A stretch of DNA of 64,000 bases, taken from assembly GCF_031157275.1 (NCBI RefSeq), contig NZ_JAVIFW010000007.1:336284-400283 (forward strand), given 5' to 3'. The position numbers and the translations under genes are program-made. The notes below the pieces were generated by a model that worked only from the letters and a program-made list of their open reading frames with translations, did not search any database and was not told where the DNA came from. Of this stretch, positions 32,052 to 40,704 are shown piece by piece (within the stretch, counting starts at the first letter, position 1; the number at the start of each line of letters is the position of its first letter). The stretch comes from Streptomyces sp. LHD-70 (GTDB taxonomy: Bacteria > Actinomycetota > Actinomycetes > Streptomycetales > Streptomycetaceae).

Positions 32052-32846
32052 TCACACCCTCATCTGCTGTACTTGTGCGGACAACCCGCCGTCGAGGACC
32101 CATAGTTGGCCCGAGGCGTAGCCTGCTTCGTCCGACGCCAACCAGTTCACGAGGTTCGCGATGTCCTCCGGCGTGCCGTACCGACGGATCGGGTGCACGG
32201 CACGGACGGCCTCCTGCAGTTCCTCGATGCTGCGCCCCTTGCCGCCCGATCCGGCGCCGCTGAAGAAGCCTTGCAGCATCGGAGTGTCGATGTAACCCGG
32301 GCAGACCGCGTTGACCCGGATGCCTTCGGGGCCGTGATCGCAGGCCATGGCGCGAGTCAGGGCGTGTACCGCACCCTTGGTGGCGCAGTAGGCCGCAAGC
32401 CCGGGGTCGGCCAGGAATCCGTCGTACGAGCCGAAGTTGATCACCGAGGAGGTCAGGCCCTCTTGTGTGGCATTCCGGAGCAAGGGCAGCGCGTACTTGC
32501 AGGTCAGAAAGGTGCCCGTCACGTTGACGGCGAAGGAGCGGTTCCACTCCTCCAGAGTCGTGTCCTCGATCGACTTCTCGAGCTCGATGCCGGCGGCGTT
32601 GACGAGGATGTTTAGTCTGCCGACGTTCTCTCGGACGTGTGACATGGCCGCCGCGACGTCTTCCTGGCAGGCGACGTCCATGGGTAGGAACAGGCTTCCG
32701 TCAGCTTCGTCCACCGTTGCAGGCTCTTGCGCGGCCAGGTCCGCGACGTAGACCGTGGCCCCCTCACTCAAGAAACGCGCGACGATCGCCCGGCCTATCC
32801 CTCCCCGGCCACCGGTGACCAAAGCGGTCTTCCCACTCAGCTTCAC
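32052..32846 (-). CDS. SDR family oxidoreductase
   Basis: The 264-residue classical SDR has VTGGRGGIGRAIV, NAAGIE, SVINFGSYDG (Ser), YCATKGAV (Tyr-Lys) and WVLDGGLSAQVQ. The GTG start is preceded by GGGAGG. It may act on a 3-hydroxy group of a quaternary-amine intermediate or on unrelated alcohols; only the family is certain. It lies upstream of SDR 31194 and downstream of the aldehyde dehydrogenase on the same strand. Confidence 0.82.
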   Translation of the reverse strand: MKLSGKTALVTGGRGGIGRAIVARFLSEGATVYVADLAAQEPATVDEADGSLFLPMDVACQEDVAAAMSHVRENVGRLNILVNAAGIELEKSIEDTTLEEWNRSFAVNVTGTFLTCKYALPLLRNATQEGLTSSVINFGSYDGFLADPGLAAYCATKGAVHALTRAMACDHGPEGIRVNAVCPGYIDTPMLQGFFSGAGSGGKGRSIEELQEAVRAVHPIRRYGTPEDIANLVNWLASDEAGYASGQLWVLDGGLSAQVQQMRV

Positions 32847-32983
32847 GTGCTCGTTCCTCCCTGTGGTCGCAGCGACTTCTGTGTCGTGTTTCGTGCATGG
32901 TGCGGAACGCGAGGCAAATTTCGACTACGGGACAGTGGAGCCACCGATTCGATTCGCCTGATCGCTGCGCCGCACGCCTGCGG

Positions 32984-34351
32984 TCAGGCGAATCGGATCA
33001 TCTTCTTGTTCACGAACTCGTTGAACGCCAGACGCCCCAACTCCCGGCCGGTCCCGGAGCGTTTGACGCCGCCGAACGGGAGCTCGGCTCCTTCGACACC
33101 GACGTCGTTCACGAAGACCATCCCGACGTCGAGCCGGTCCGCCACTCGCATCGCCTGTTCGAGGTCCGGAGTGAAGACGTACGAACCGAGGCCGAACTGC
33201 GTGTCGTTGGCGAGAGCCACGGCGTGCTCCTCGTCGTCCACCCGGTGCAGGGCAGCGACGGGACCGAACAGTTCCTCGTGGTACACGGGATTGTCCGGAG
33301 TCACACCGGTGAGCACAGCAGGCGATACGAAGGTGCCGCGCCCGGGCTCCCGCCGGTGAAGAGTCGCCCCGTGCTGGACCGCGCGCTGGACCTGCGCTTC
33401 CAGCCGCTCTGCGGCTGCACTTGAGGACAGTGGCCCCAGTACGGTTCCGGGATCCGTCGGATCGCCGGCCTCCAGCGCTGTGAAGAGTTCGATGAATCGT
33501 TCGGCGAATTGCTCGTACACGTCATCGACGACAATGATCCGCTTCGCGGAGTTGCACGCCTGACCGCCGTTCTCGAGCCGCGCAGCGATCGCCTTCTCGA
33601 CCACGGTGTCGAGGTCGTCGCCGGTCAGGACGAGGAAGGCGTCCGAGCCGCCCAGTTCCAGGACAACCTTCTTGAGGTGACGGCCCGCGAGTTCGGCCAC
33701 CGCCTGACCGGCACGTTCGGAACCCGTCAGGGACACGCCTCTGACCTGCGGGTCGGCGATCAGCTTCGCCACCTGGTCGTTGTCGGCGTAGATGTTGGTG
33801 TACGCCTGAGCGGGCAGCCCGGCGTCGATGAAGAGCTGCTCCAGGAAGGCAGACGACTCCGGGCACTGCGGGGCGTGCTTGAGCAGGATCGTGTTGCCGA
33901 TCAGGAGGTTCGGTGCGGCGAAACGCGCGACCTGGTAGGCGGGATAGTTCCACGGCATGATCCCCAGAAGGACACCGAGCGGGGCGGTGCGGATCAGCGC
34001 GCGGCCGGACCGCAGCCGGATCTCCTCGTCCGCCAGACAGGACGGCGCCACTTCGGCGGAGAAGCGGTAGATGTCGGCGCAGAAGTCCACCTCACCCAGC
34101 GCCTGCTCAATGGGTTTGCCCATCTCACGGACGATGATCTGCGCGAGTTCCGTACGCCGCTCTGAGTGCAGCTCGCCCACTCGTGAGATGAGGGCCGCCC
34201 GTTGCTCCACGGTGGTCTCGCCTGCCCAGCAGGCCTGGGTTGTGTGGGTTGCTCGAAGAGCGGCCTCGAGCGCCTCGTCCGTACTCGTCGGAAACTGCCG
34301 TACCAGCTCGTCGGTCGCGGGATTGATGACTGCGTACTGGCTCATGGGCAT
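32984..34351 (-). CDS. Succinate-semialdehyde dehydrogenase-like ALDH
   Basis: The 455-residue aldehyde dehydrogenase has PWNYPAYQVARFAAPNLLIGN, VVLELGGSDAFLVL (Glu) and NGGQACNSAKR (catalytic Cys). The short, ~455-residue form and the C-terminal FNEFVNKKMIR are typical of GabD-like NAD(P) semialdehyde dehydrogenases. A perfect 12-base-arm operator palindrome lies 44 bases upstream of its start, linking it to the betaine/carnitine regulon. It may oxidise an aldehyde such as a betaine aldehyde or a semialdehyde. Confidence 0.85.
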   Translation of the reverse strand: MPMSQYAVINPATDELVRQFPTSTDEALEAALRATHTTQACWAGETTVEQRAALISRVGELHSERRTELAQIIVREMGKPIEQALGEVDFCADIYRFSAEVAPSCLADEEIRLRSGRALIRTAPLGVLLGIMPWNYPAYQVARFAAPNLLIGNTILLKHAPQCPESSAFLEQLFIDAGLPAQAYTNIYADNDQVAKLIADPQVRGVSLTGSERAGQAVAELAGRHLKKVVLELGGSDAFLVLTGDDLDTVVEKAIAARLENGGQACNSAKRIIVVDDVYEQFAERFIELFTALEAGDPTDPGTVLGPLSSSAAAERLEAQVQRAVQHGATLHRREPGRGTFVSPAVLTGVTPDNPVYHEELFGPVAALHRVDDEEHAVALANDTQFGLGSYVFTPDLEQAMRVADRLDVGMVFVNDVGVEGAELPFGGVKRSGTGRELGRLAFNEFVNKKMIRFA

Positions 34352-34394
34352 CCTTCAGCCGGGCCTCGTCGGTCAGGGCAGCACACACAGTGGC

Positions 34395-34420
34395 AGACCT
34401 TGAACGTGCGTTCAAGGTCT
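34395..34420. promoter_or_regulatory. Perfect operator palindrome upstream of the ALDH gene
   Basis: AGACCTTGAACG-tg-CGTTCAAGGTCT has 12-base arms without mismatch. Its core TTGAACGnnCGTTCAA is the best copy of the element found also before the Rieske and permease genes. Confidence 0.75.
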
Positions 34421-34599
34421 GGATTCGGATCTCATCGACCCGAGTCGACCGTCTTTGTTGGTCGCTCCTCGCTGCGCCGGTCCTGTGACATACCGCCGGC
34501 CTCCTGCTGAGCGCTGGTAGCACAAGTCGATCTGATATCAGCGCTGTTGAGGGGCACTGAGGGCACGTTGCCGACCCGGCGGTGATCGCCGAGTCGCGA

Positions 34600-34639
34600 T
34601 TGGTCGTTCGTTCAAGGGGTTGCCTGGTCGTTCGTTCAA
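34600..34639. promoter_or_regulatory. Two direct operator copies upstream of the permease
   Basis: TTGGTCGTTCGTTCAA at 34600-34615 and TGGTCGTTCGTTCAA at 34625-34639 repeat with 24-base spacing. They are the reverse-strand form of the TTGAACGnnCGTTCAA element and lie about 120 bases before the GTG of the APC permease. Confidence 0.7.
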
Positions 34640-34757
34640 GCAGACACTTGCCCCACTCGCGGCTGCCGGCACGTGAACAAGCACCGTTCGAGACGCGAGC
34701 GCCTACCGGACCGGCCCTGGTGAAACCAGGAGCCCAAGGAGATCACGGAGGTTCTTA

Positions 34758-36287
34758 GTGACGACCGCACCAGCCAGGAAAGCGGCGGAGACCGATGACG
34801 GCCTTGCTGACTTCGGATACAGCCAGACCCTGAGCCGCAGTGTCGGAAAGTTCGCGAGTTTCGCGGCTGGGATCAGCTACATCTCGATCTTGACCGGCAC
34901 GTTCCAGCTCTTCTACTTCGGATTCGGCACCGGCGGCGCGGCCTATTGGTGGTCCTGGCCGCTCGTCTTCGCCGGCCAGTTCATGGTCGCTCTCTCCTTC
35001 GCCGAACTCGCCGCCCGATACCCGGTCGCAGGGTCCGTCTACAACTGGTCGAAACGTCTCGCCGGCCCGGCCGTATCGTGGCTGGCCGGATGGATGATGT
35101 TCGCCGCTTCGGTGGTCTCGCTCGCGGCGGTGGCTCTGGCCCTGCAGCTGACGCTCCCGCAGATCTGGTCCGGCTTCCAGCTGATAGGCGACGTCGCTGA
35201 TCCAGGCGATGCTGCCGTCAACGGAGTCCTGCTCGGCTCGGCCCTGATCGTGTTCACGACCGTGGTCAACGCGATGGGCGTCAAGCTGATGGCGCGCATC
35301 AACTCGGCCGGCGTGTTCCTCGAGCTGATCGCGGCGGTGGCGATCATCGTCGGCCTTGCGTTCAACATCGTGAACCCGCCGTCGGTACTCCTCGACACAC
35401 ACGGTGCCGGGGCCGGCGCGCCCGGGGGCTACTTCTCAGTGTTCCTGGTCGCAGCGCTGGCGTCGTCGTACGTGATGTACGGCTTCGACACCGCCAGCTC
35501 GCTGGGAGAAGAGACGATCGATCCCCGGCGCAACGCCCCATCGGCCGTCCTGAACGCGGTTCTCGCCTCGTTCGTGCTCGGCGGACTGATCCTGCTATTG
35601 ATCATCTTGGCTGCGCCGAATCTGTCGGATCCCGCGATGGCCGACAAGAGCGGCGGTGGCCAGTGGGTCTTGATGGTGGTGTTCGGCGGCGGGTTCGGGC
35701 GTTTGGCCCTGATCGCGATCGCTCTCGCGGTGGTCGTCTGTCTGCTGGCCGTGCACACCGCGGCGATCCGGCTGATGTTCGCGATGGCCCGCGACAACGC
35801 GCTGCCGGCCGGCGCCACGCTCGCGCGGATCGACCCTGTCCGCAAGACACCGGTGGTACCGGCCGTTGTCATCGGAGTGGTGGCCATCGTGACCCTGGTC
35901 GCCGGCATCGGGGCTCCGGAAGTCTTCACCGCCCTCACCAGCGTCGCGATCATCATGATCTACCTTGCGTATCTGCTGGTTACCGTCCCCATGCTGGTCA
36001 AACGCCTGCGGGGCCAATGGCCGGACGGTCAACAGAAGGGGTACTTCAGCCTGGGTCGCTTCGGGCTGCCGGTGAACATTCTGGCGGTGCTGTGGGGTGC
36101 CGGGATGACGGTGAATCTGATCTGGCCGCGGGCCGAGGTCTACGGCTCAGGATGGCTGAAGTGGATCGGGTTCCTGTTCATCGGAGTCGTCGCGCTGGGC
36201 GGGTTGTGCTGGTTTTTGCTGCGTGGTCGCCACCAGTTGGGTTGCCTGCCCGAACACCGAGCCTCCGCCGGCCACGAGGCATCGTGA
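34758..36287 (+). CDS. APC-family amino acid/amine permease
   Basis: The 509-residue protein has about 12 hydrophobic helices, an APC-like N terminus (FASFAAGISYISILTGTFQLF) and the conserved helix-6 region DTASSLGEETIDPRRNAPSAVL. It should import an amino acid, choline-like or amine substrate into the cell. The GTG start follows a GGAG box. Two operator copies upstream place it in the same regulon as the dimethylglycine oxidase and Rieske genes, so carnitine, betaine or a derived amine is a fair guess. Confidence 0.85.
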   Translation: MTTAPARKAAETDDGLADFGYSQTLSRSVGKFASFAAGISYISILTGTFQLFYFGFGTGGAAYWWSWPLVFAGQFMVALSFAELAARYPVAGSVYNWSKRLAGPAVSWLAGWMMFAASVVSLAAVALALQLTLPQIWSGFQLIGDVADPGDAAVNGVLLGSALIVFTTVVNAMGVKLMARINSAGVFLELIAAVAIIVGLAFNIVNPPSVLLDTHGAGAGAPGGYFSVFLVAALASSYVMYGFDTASSLGEETIDPRRNAPSAVLNAVLASFVLGGLILLLIILAAPNLSDPAMADKSGGGQWVLMVVFGGGFGRLALIAIALAVVVCLLAVHTAAIRLMFAMARDNALPAGATLARIDPVRKTPVVPAVVIGVVAIVTLVAGIGAPEVFTALTSVAIIMIYLAYLLVTVPMLVKRLRGQWPDGQQKGYFSLGRFGLPVNILAVLWGAGMTVNLIWPRAEVYGSGWLKWIGFLFIGVVALGGLCWFLLRGRHQLGCLPEHRASAGHEAS

Positions 36288-36804
36288 CTCGTACTTGGCA
36301 CTCACGACCGCGAGCCCCTAGCCGTGCCCATAACCATCGGGCGCAGCCTGGGACGTTGGAGGCTCATGTACCCATGGCATCAAGGACTTCGCGCACCTCT
36401 ATGCCGAACGGCATGAGTTGGCGCTCGACGCGTGGCGAAAACGCCGCGTAGTTGGTGTGGAACCTCAGCGAGAGCGGCGTCAGGGGGACAACAACGAGTG
36501 CTGACAGACGCCGACAACTGGGTTTCTGAGAGCCCCGCATCCCCGGGCACCTTGACGGTGCACCATCGCGGTTACAGGCGGGCCCGGCTGGGCCCGCCGC
36601 GCGGGACGCACTTCTGTGCCGCGAGCCAAGCGCCGGCCCGACCTTGTTGCTCGTTGTCTCGGCGGGCACCCCTCGCGGGTCGGCACGCGCTGTCCATCTC
36701 GGGGGGTCCGACCATCCCAAGGCAGGCGACTCCCCTCCAACTGGAATACCCCTCTGGCCACTTCGATTGGTTCTCTTGTACGGATCGCGGGAGGGGGACG
36801 CTAG
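36288..36804. other. 517-base spacer before the conjugative block
   Basis: No complete gene is visible. On the minus strand a stretch ending at 36364 reads FHTNYAAFSPRVERQLMPFG and IEVREVLDAMGT-stop, which looks like the natural C terminus of a lost protein whose 5' part is not recognisable. I cannot name its family. The region marks the change from catabolic to conjugative genes. Confidence 0.4.
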
Positions 36805-37740
36805 GTGGCTGAGCTGATGCTGTTCCGGCAGGATGCCGAGGGCCGGGATGTCGAGCTTCGGGGCTCGACTGTGGCGCTGGAGGTGGAGCTGCAGCGTCGC
36901 GTCGAGGCGGGTTTGGAGCAGATGCTCGGCATCCGGTTCCTGGCGTCGGAGTACGCGACTGGTCCGTGGCATCGGGGGCGGATCGACACCCTGGGGCTGG
37001 ACGAGAACGGCAGCCCGGTGGTGATCGAGTTCAAGAAGGGCTCCGACAGCGGGGTGCTGTCGCAGGCCGTCTCCTATCTGTCCTGGTTGGAGTCGGCGCA
37101 CCACGAGTTCGAGGCGCTGGTCCGCAAGGTGCTGGGAGCAGAGGCCGCCGAGACCATCGACTGGCGTCGGCCGAGGATGGTCTGCATCGCGGCCAGCTTC
37201 TCCCACCACGATCGCGTGGCCGTGCAGCGGCTGCCCGAGCGGGTCGACCTGGTGCGCTACCGGGTCTTCGAGGGCGGTCTGTTGAGCCTGCTGCTCGTCG
37301 ACTCCTCGCCCGGCTCACCAACCGCCGCTTCATCCCGGTGGAATCGGGGGCGGGAAGCGGTGGTCGGCTGCGCGCCGGCGGCACCGGCGGCTCGTCCGCC
37401 AGTGAGTGCCAGCCTCGTCCCGGGGTCTCTGCGAGACCTGTACGAGGAGCTGGACGACGCGCTCACAGCGTGGGGCGAGGTTGAAGTGGCTCCGCTTCGG
37501 CACTACATCGCCTACCGACGGCTGGTGAACGTCGCGTCGGTGATCTTCCGTCCGAAGCACGAGGCGATCCTGGTGTACCTCAGACTCGACCCGGATACGG
37601 TCGCGTTGGAGGAGGGCTTCACCCGGGACATGCGCGGCATCGGGCACCTGGGGACTGGGGACCTGGAGGTGCGCCTCGTCTCGGCGGCCGACCTGGACAA
37701 GGCGGCGCCGTTGATCCGGCGGGCGTTCGAGGCGGCCTGA
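36805..37740 (+). CDS. DUF5655 / NucS-like nuclease-fold protein
   Basis: The 311-residue protein combines an N-terminal PD-(D/E)XK-like domain (RIDTLGLDENGSPVVIEFKKG, with Asp and ExK residues near 55-75) and a C-terminal DUF5655 part (RLDPDTVALEEGFTRDMRGIG near 255-280). Such proteins are predicted DNA-binding or nuclease proteins. The linker (about 160-200) is Ser/Ala/Pro-rich and less conserved-looking. It is convergent with a DNA methyltransferase gene across a strong terminator, so a restriction-like or DNA-protection pairing is conceivable but unproven. Confidence 0.75.
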   Translation: MAELMLFRQDAEGRDVELRGSTVALEVELQRRVEAGLEQMLGIRFLASEYATGPWHRGRIDTLGLDENGSPVVIEFKKGSDSGVLSQAVSYLSWLESAHHEFEALVRKVLGAEAAETIDWRRPRMVCIAASFSHHDRVAVQRLPERVDLVRYRVFEGGLLSLLLVDSSPGSPTAASSRWNRGREAVVGCAPAAPAARPPVSASLVPGSLRDLYEELDDALTAWGEVEVAPLRHYIAYRRLVNVASVIFRPKHEAILVYLRLDPDTVALEEGFTRDMRGIGHLGTGDLEVRLVSAADLDKAAPLIRRAFEAA

Positions 37741-37747
37741 CTAAGGA

Positions 37748-37793
37748 GAAGGGCGGCTGGAGCATCGGTTTCTCGATGCTCCAGCCGCCCTTC
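37748..37793. terminator. Perfect 20-bp bidirectional terminator
   Basis: GAAGGGCGGCTGGAGCATCG and its exact reverse complement form a 20-base-pair stem with a six-base loop between two convergent genes. Confidence 0.85.
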
Positions 37794-37835
37794 GGTGTCT
37801 GCGGCCCGTCGGCCCCGGTCTCTCCGCTCTCATGA

Positions 37836-38582
37836 TCAGGCCTCCGGTCCGGCCAGGGCGAAGTCGTCCTTCGTCAGCTCGGCGCGGAGCCGCTGCTCGG
37901 CCACGTCGGCGTAGTGCGAGGACAGTTCGACGCCCACGAAGCGACGCCCCTCGCGAAGGGCCGCGACGCCCGTGGAGCCGCTGCCGGTGAACGGGTCGAG
38001 GACGACGCCGTCCTCGGGGCAGATCTGTACGAGCTGCTGCATGATCTCGACCGGCTTCTGGGTGATGTGCACTCGGTCCTTGCGCGGTTGGGATGCGATG
38101 AAGTGGCCGGGCAAGTACAGGTCCCGGTCCTTGGCCAGGCTGCCCTTGACGCCCCAGGTGATGAACTCGGCGGACTGCTTGAAGCCGCCCTTGCGCGGCC
38201 GGCTGGCGGGCTTGATCCAGGGGATTGTGCCGCTCCAGGTCCAACCGGCCATCTGCAGGGCGTCGGACGTGGTCGGCTCCTGGCGCCAGTCGGAGAAGAC
38301 GACGGCGACAGCGTGCTCGGTCGAGGCCCGGTAGGACTCGGTGAGCAGTTCGGTCAGCCAGGAGCGGTACGAGCGCTGATCGCGGTTCTCACCGGGGAAG
38401 TTGGCGAGGTCGTGGGCCGAGTTGCTGGTGACGTACTTGGCCCGCGCGGTACGCCCGGTGCGGTCCGAACTGGTGCGCCCGCCGGAGTTGTACGGGGGGT
38501 CGGTGATCACCGCGTCGACGCTCTCGTCCGGGAGGGACTTCAGCACGGTCAGGGCGTCGCCGCGGTGCAGCGTGTAGCTCAT
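37836..38582 (-). CDS. Site-specific DNA methyltransferase (N4-C/N6-A, beta order)
   Basis: The 248-residue protein has the catalytic motif DPPYNSGG near residue 27 and the AdoMet motif LDPFTGSGSTGVAALREGR near residue 200, the order of beta-class N4-cytosine/N6-adenine methyltransferases. No restriction endonuclease is adjacent. The ATG at 38582 is chosen since the upstream extension is Arg-rich and unsupported. As an orphan methylase next to conjugation genes it may protect the element from host restriction. Confidence 0.87.
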   Translation of the reverse strand: MSYTLHRGDALTVLKSLPDESVDAVITDPPYNSGGRTSSDRTGRTARAKYVTSNSAHDLANFPGENRDQRSYRSWLTELLTESYRASTEHAVAVVFSDWRQEPTTSDALQMAGWTWSGTIPWIKPASRPRKGGFKQSAEFITWGVKGSLAKDRDLYLPGHFIASQPRKDRVHITQKPVEIMQQLVQICPEDGVVLDPFTGSGSTGVAALREGRRFVGVELSSHYADVAEQRLRAELTKDDFALAGPEA

Positions 38583-39078
38583 GGGAAGGGCCTCTTTCAG
38601 GGCATGACGGGGGCTGGGCTCGCTCCGGACGGCCCTCAACGGCGTTCTTCCGGGGCGGAGTTGTGCCGGAGGTTAGCGGCGATCTCCGGCCGGACCTAAA
38701 GAGGTGGACCGCGCTGTCGGCCCAGGTCCGAGAGTTGTTTGGTGCGGCCGGAATCCCGGTCTACTGTCTCGCCGTGTCGCCGCGCAGGAGCCTCGATGCA
38801 CCCCCGCTGACCTGTGCTTATCCGTGCTGTCTCGTCCAGTTGAAAGGTACGGAAGGCACGTTGACCTCTTCCTCTCCGCACGCCGTCAGGAGCCCCGGTG
38901 TACTGCCTGAGATTACGAGCGCGGCTGGCTGCCGCGCGTGACCTGACACCGGCGTCCGGGAGCTACCAACTCCCCTGACCCGGGCCCGCCGAGCGGCGGA
39001 TACACATCGGCGCGGTGCCGACGGCTTTGCACGAGAAGTCGGCACCGCGTCTCCTACCAACACCGAGGAGCCGCTGCG
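38583..39078. other. Leader region of the conjugation operon
   Basis: No credible CDS is seen in ~500 bases. A strong hairpin at 39011-39049 (CGCGGTGCCGAC and GTCGGCACCGCG, 15-base loop) lies just before the first open frame and could attenuate or stabilise the conjugation transcript. Confidence 0.5.
39011..39049 (+). promoter_or_regulatory. Hairpin ahead of the conjugation operon
   Basis: Twelve paired bases, CGCGGTGCCGAC with GTCGGCACCGCG, flank a 15-base loop. It lies 29 bases before the leader ORF start and has no T-tract. Confidence 0.55.
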
Positions 39079-39165
39079 ATGCAGCACACCCTGATACCTC
39101 CGCGCCCCGACCCAACGCCGTCACCCGGCCAGCACCACCGCCTCGGTGACCGGCGGCGGCGATGA
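39079..39165 (+). CDS. 28-residue leader ORF coupled to the hydrolase gene
   Basis: ATG at 39079 follows GAGGAG at good spacing and encodes a 28-residue peptide ending HHRLGDRRRR. Its TGA overlaps the ATG of the next gene (ATGA at 39162-39165). The downstream gene lacks its own ribosome-binding site, so this ORF probably delivers ribosomes to it. The peptide resembles nothing known to me. Confidence 0.5.
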   Translation: MQHTLIPPRPDPTPSPGQHHRLGDRRRR

Positions 39166-40307
39166 AGAAGACCACCGGAGCCGTCCTCGGTCTCTGCGCG
39201 AGTGGTCCACTGCTGCTGGCCGCGCCGGTCCTCGCCATCGCGGCCGGGACCGCCTTCGCCACCGCCCCCTGCTCAACCGACAGCGCACGGGGCGTGGATA
39301 CCGGGGCCGTCGCCACGCAGGTGAAGAACATCCTGGGCGGCGGCAGCAAGGGCTCGATCTCCGTGCCGGGCCTGGACGACCCGGCCGAACAGGTGCCCAA
39401 TGCCAAGACGATCCAGGGCACTGGCGTCGCAATGAACATCCCGGCCCGAGGGCAGGTCGTGGCTCTGGCGACCGCCCTTCAGGAGAGCGGCCTGCGGAAC
39501 TTGACCTACGGCGACCGTGACTCGCTGGGGTTGTTCCAACAGCGTCCCTCGCAGGGCTGGGGTACGGCGAACCAGATCCTCGACCCGGTGCACGCCTCGA
39601 CCAAGTTCTACGAAGGACTCCAGCAGGTCCCGGGCTGGCAGTCTCTCTCGATCACCCAGGCCGCCCAGGAAGTGCAGAAGTCGGGCTTCCCGGAGGCGTA
39701 CGCCAAGTGGGAGCCCCTGGCCAGCGCGCTGCAGAAGGCCATCGAGCCGCTGCTTCCGAAGGCTGGTGGCGGGTCGCCGAGCCCTTCTCCGTCCGGCTCG
39801 GCCAACACCGGCAAGTCCGGCACCGCGGGCGGCTGTTCAGCGGACGGGGACGGGACCGACTTCGGCACCATCCCGCCCGGCGCGGTGCCGGCCGAGTACA
39901 AGATCCCGGCCGACGCTCCGCGAAAGGTCCGGACGGCGATCCGGTGGGCGCTCGGCCAGCTCGGCACGCCGTACCAGTGGGGCGGGACCTGCAAGAACTC
40001 CCACGGCAAGAACGCCATGGGCCGCTGCGACTGCTCCTCCCTGATGCAGCAGGCGTACAAGGCCTCCGGGGTCACGCTGACGCGGACGACATACACACAG
40101 GTCAAGGACGGCAAGGCGGTGTCGGTCGACGCACTTCAGCCGGGTGACCTCCTCTTCACCGAGGGGACGGCCGCCGTACCCGAGCACGTCGGCATGGCCA
40201 TCGGGCAGGGCTTGATCGTCCACGCCCCACGCACCGGCGACGTGGTCCGCATCACGACCCTCGCGTCCTGGAAGCCGCAGATTCTCGCGGCCCGCCGAGT
40301 CGCCTGA
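39162..40307 (+). CDS. Lysozyme-like / NlpC-P60 cell-wall hydrolase
   Basis: The 381-residue exported protein starts with a signal-like segment (GLCASGPLLLAAPVLAIAAG). The middle (~90-190) has a lysozyme/transglycosylase-like domain with LATALQESGLRNLTYGDRD (Glu) and LGLFQQRPSQGWG. A Ser/Pro linker then leads to an NlpC/P60 domain with the nucleophile in GRCDCSSLMQQAYKASG and the His in PEHVGMAIG. It would open the peptidoglycan for the conjugation channel, like TraG/VirB1-type proteins. It is the first large gene of the T4SS-like operon. Confidence 0.87.
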   Translation: MKKTTGAVLGLCASGPLLLAAPVLAIAAGTAFATAPCSTDSARGVDTGAVATQVKNILGGGSKGSISVPGLDDPAEQVPNAKTIQGTGVAMNIPARGQVVALATALQESGLRNLTYGDRDSLGLFQQRPSQGWGTANQILDPVHASTKFYEGLQQVPGWQSLSITQAAQEVQKSGFPEAYAKWEPLASALQKAIEPLLPKAGGGSPSPSPSGSANTGKSGTAGGCSADGDGTDFGTIPPGAVPAEYKIPADAPRKVRTAIRWALGQLGTPYQWGGTCKNSHGKNAMGRCDCSSLMQQAYKASGVTLTRTTYTQVKDGKAVSVDALQPGDLLFTEGTAAVPEHVGMAIGQGLIVHAPRTGDVVRITTLASWKPQILAARRVA

Positions 40308-40395
40308 CCGGCGCTTCTCCCCCTCCCCTCCTTCCTCGCACCGCCGCTTCGCCCCAGCGGGCTTTGGCGTGCCATAAATCGCACTGGAGTACTCC

Positions 40396-40704
40396 ATGTA
40401 TCTCGCTGACCAGGTCATACAGCTCGCCTACGACCCCGGGATCAGGCCGAACGAGGGCGGCCTGCCGGGCCTGTCCGTCCTCAAGCAGGTGATGGGCTCC
40501 ATCAACCTCTTCGGCCTCATCGCCGTGGTCGGCGCCCTCGCCGTCAGCGCGGGCGTGTGGGCCTGGGGCCACCACTCCGGCGGTCACCAGGCTGAGGCGA
40601 ACGGCAAGAAGGGCGTGCTGGTGAGCGCCGGTGCGGCCCTTCTGCTGGGCGCGGCGAACGGCGTGGTGGCCTTCTTCAGCACGCTCGGGACGCAGGTCCA
40701 CTGA
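40396..40704 (+). CDS. DUF6112-like pilin/VirB2-like membrane protein
   Basis: The 102-residue protein has two hydrophobic segments (INLFGLIAVVGALAVSAGVWAWG and VLVSAGAALLLGAANGVVAFF) separated by a short charged loop GHQAEANGKKG, the layout of VirB2/TrbC pilin-like proteins. Genes of this type precede the VirB-like genes in Streptomyces conjugation loci. The stop overlaps the next ATG by one base. Confidence 0.75.
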   Translation: MYLADQVIQLAYDPGIRPNEGGLPGLSVLKQVMGSINLFGLIAVVGALAVSAGVWAWGHHSGGHQAEANGKKGVLVSAGAALLLGAANGVVAFFSTLGTQVH

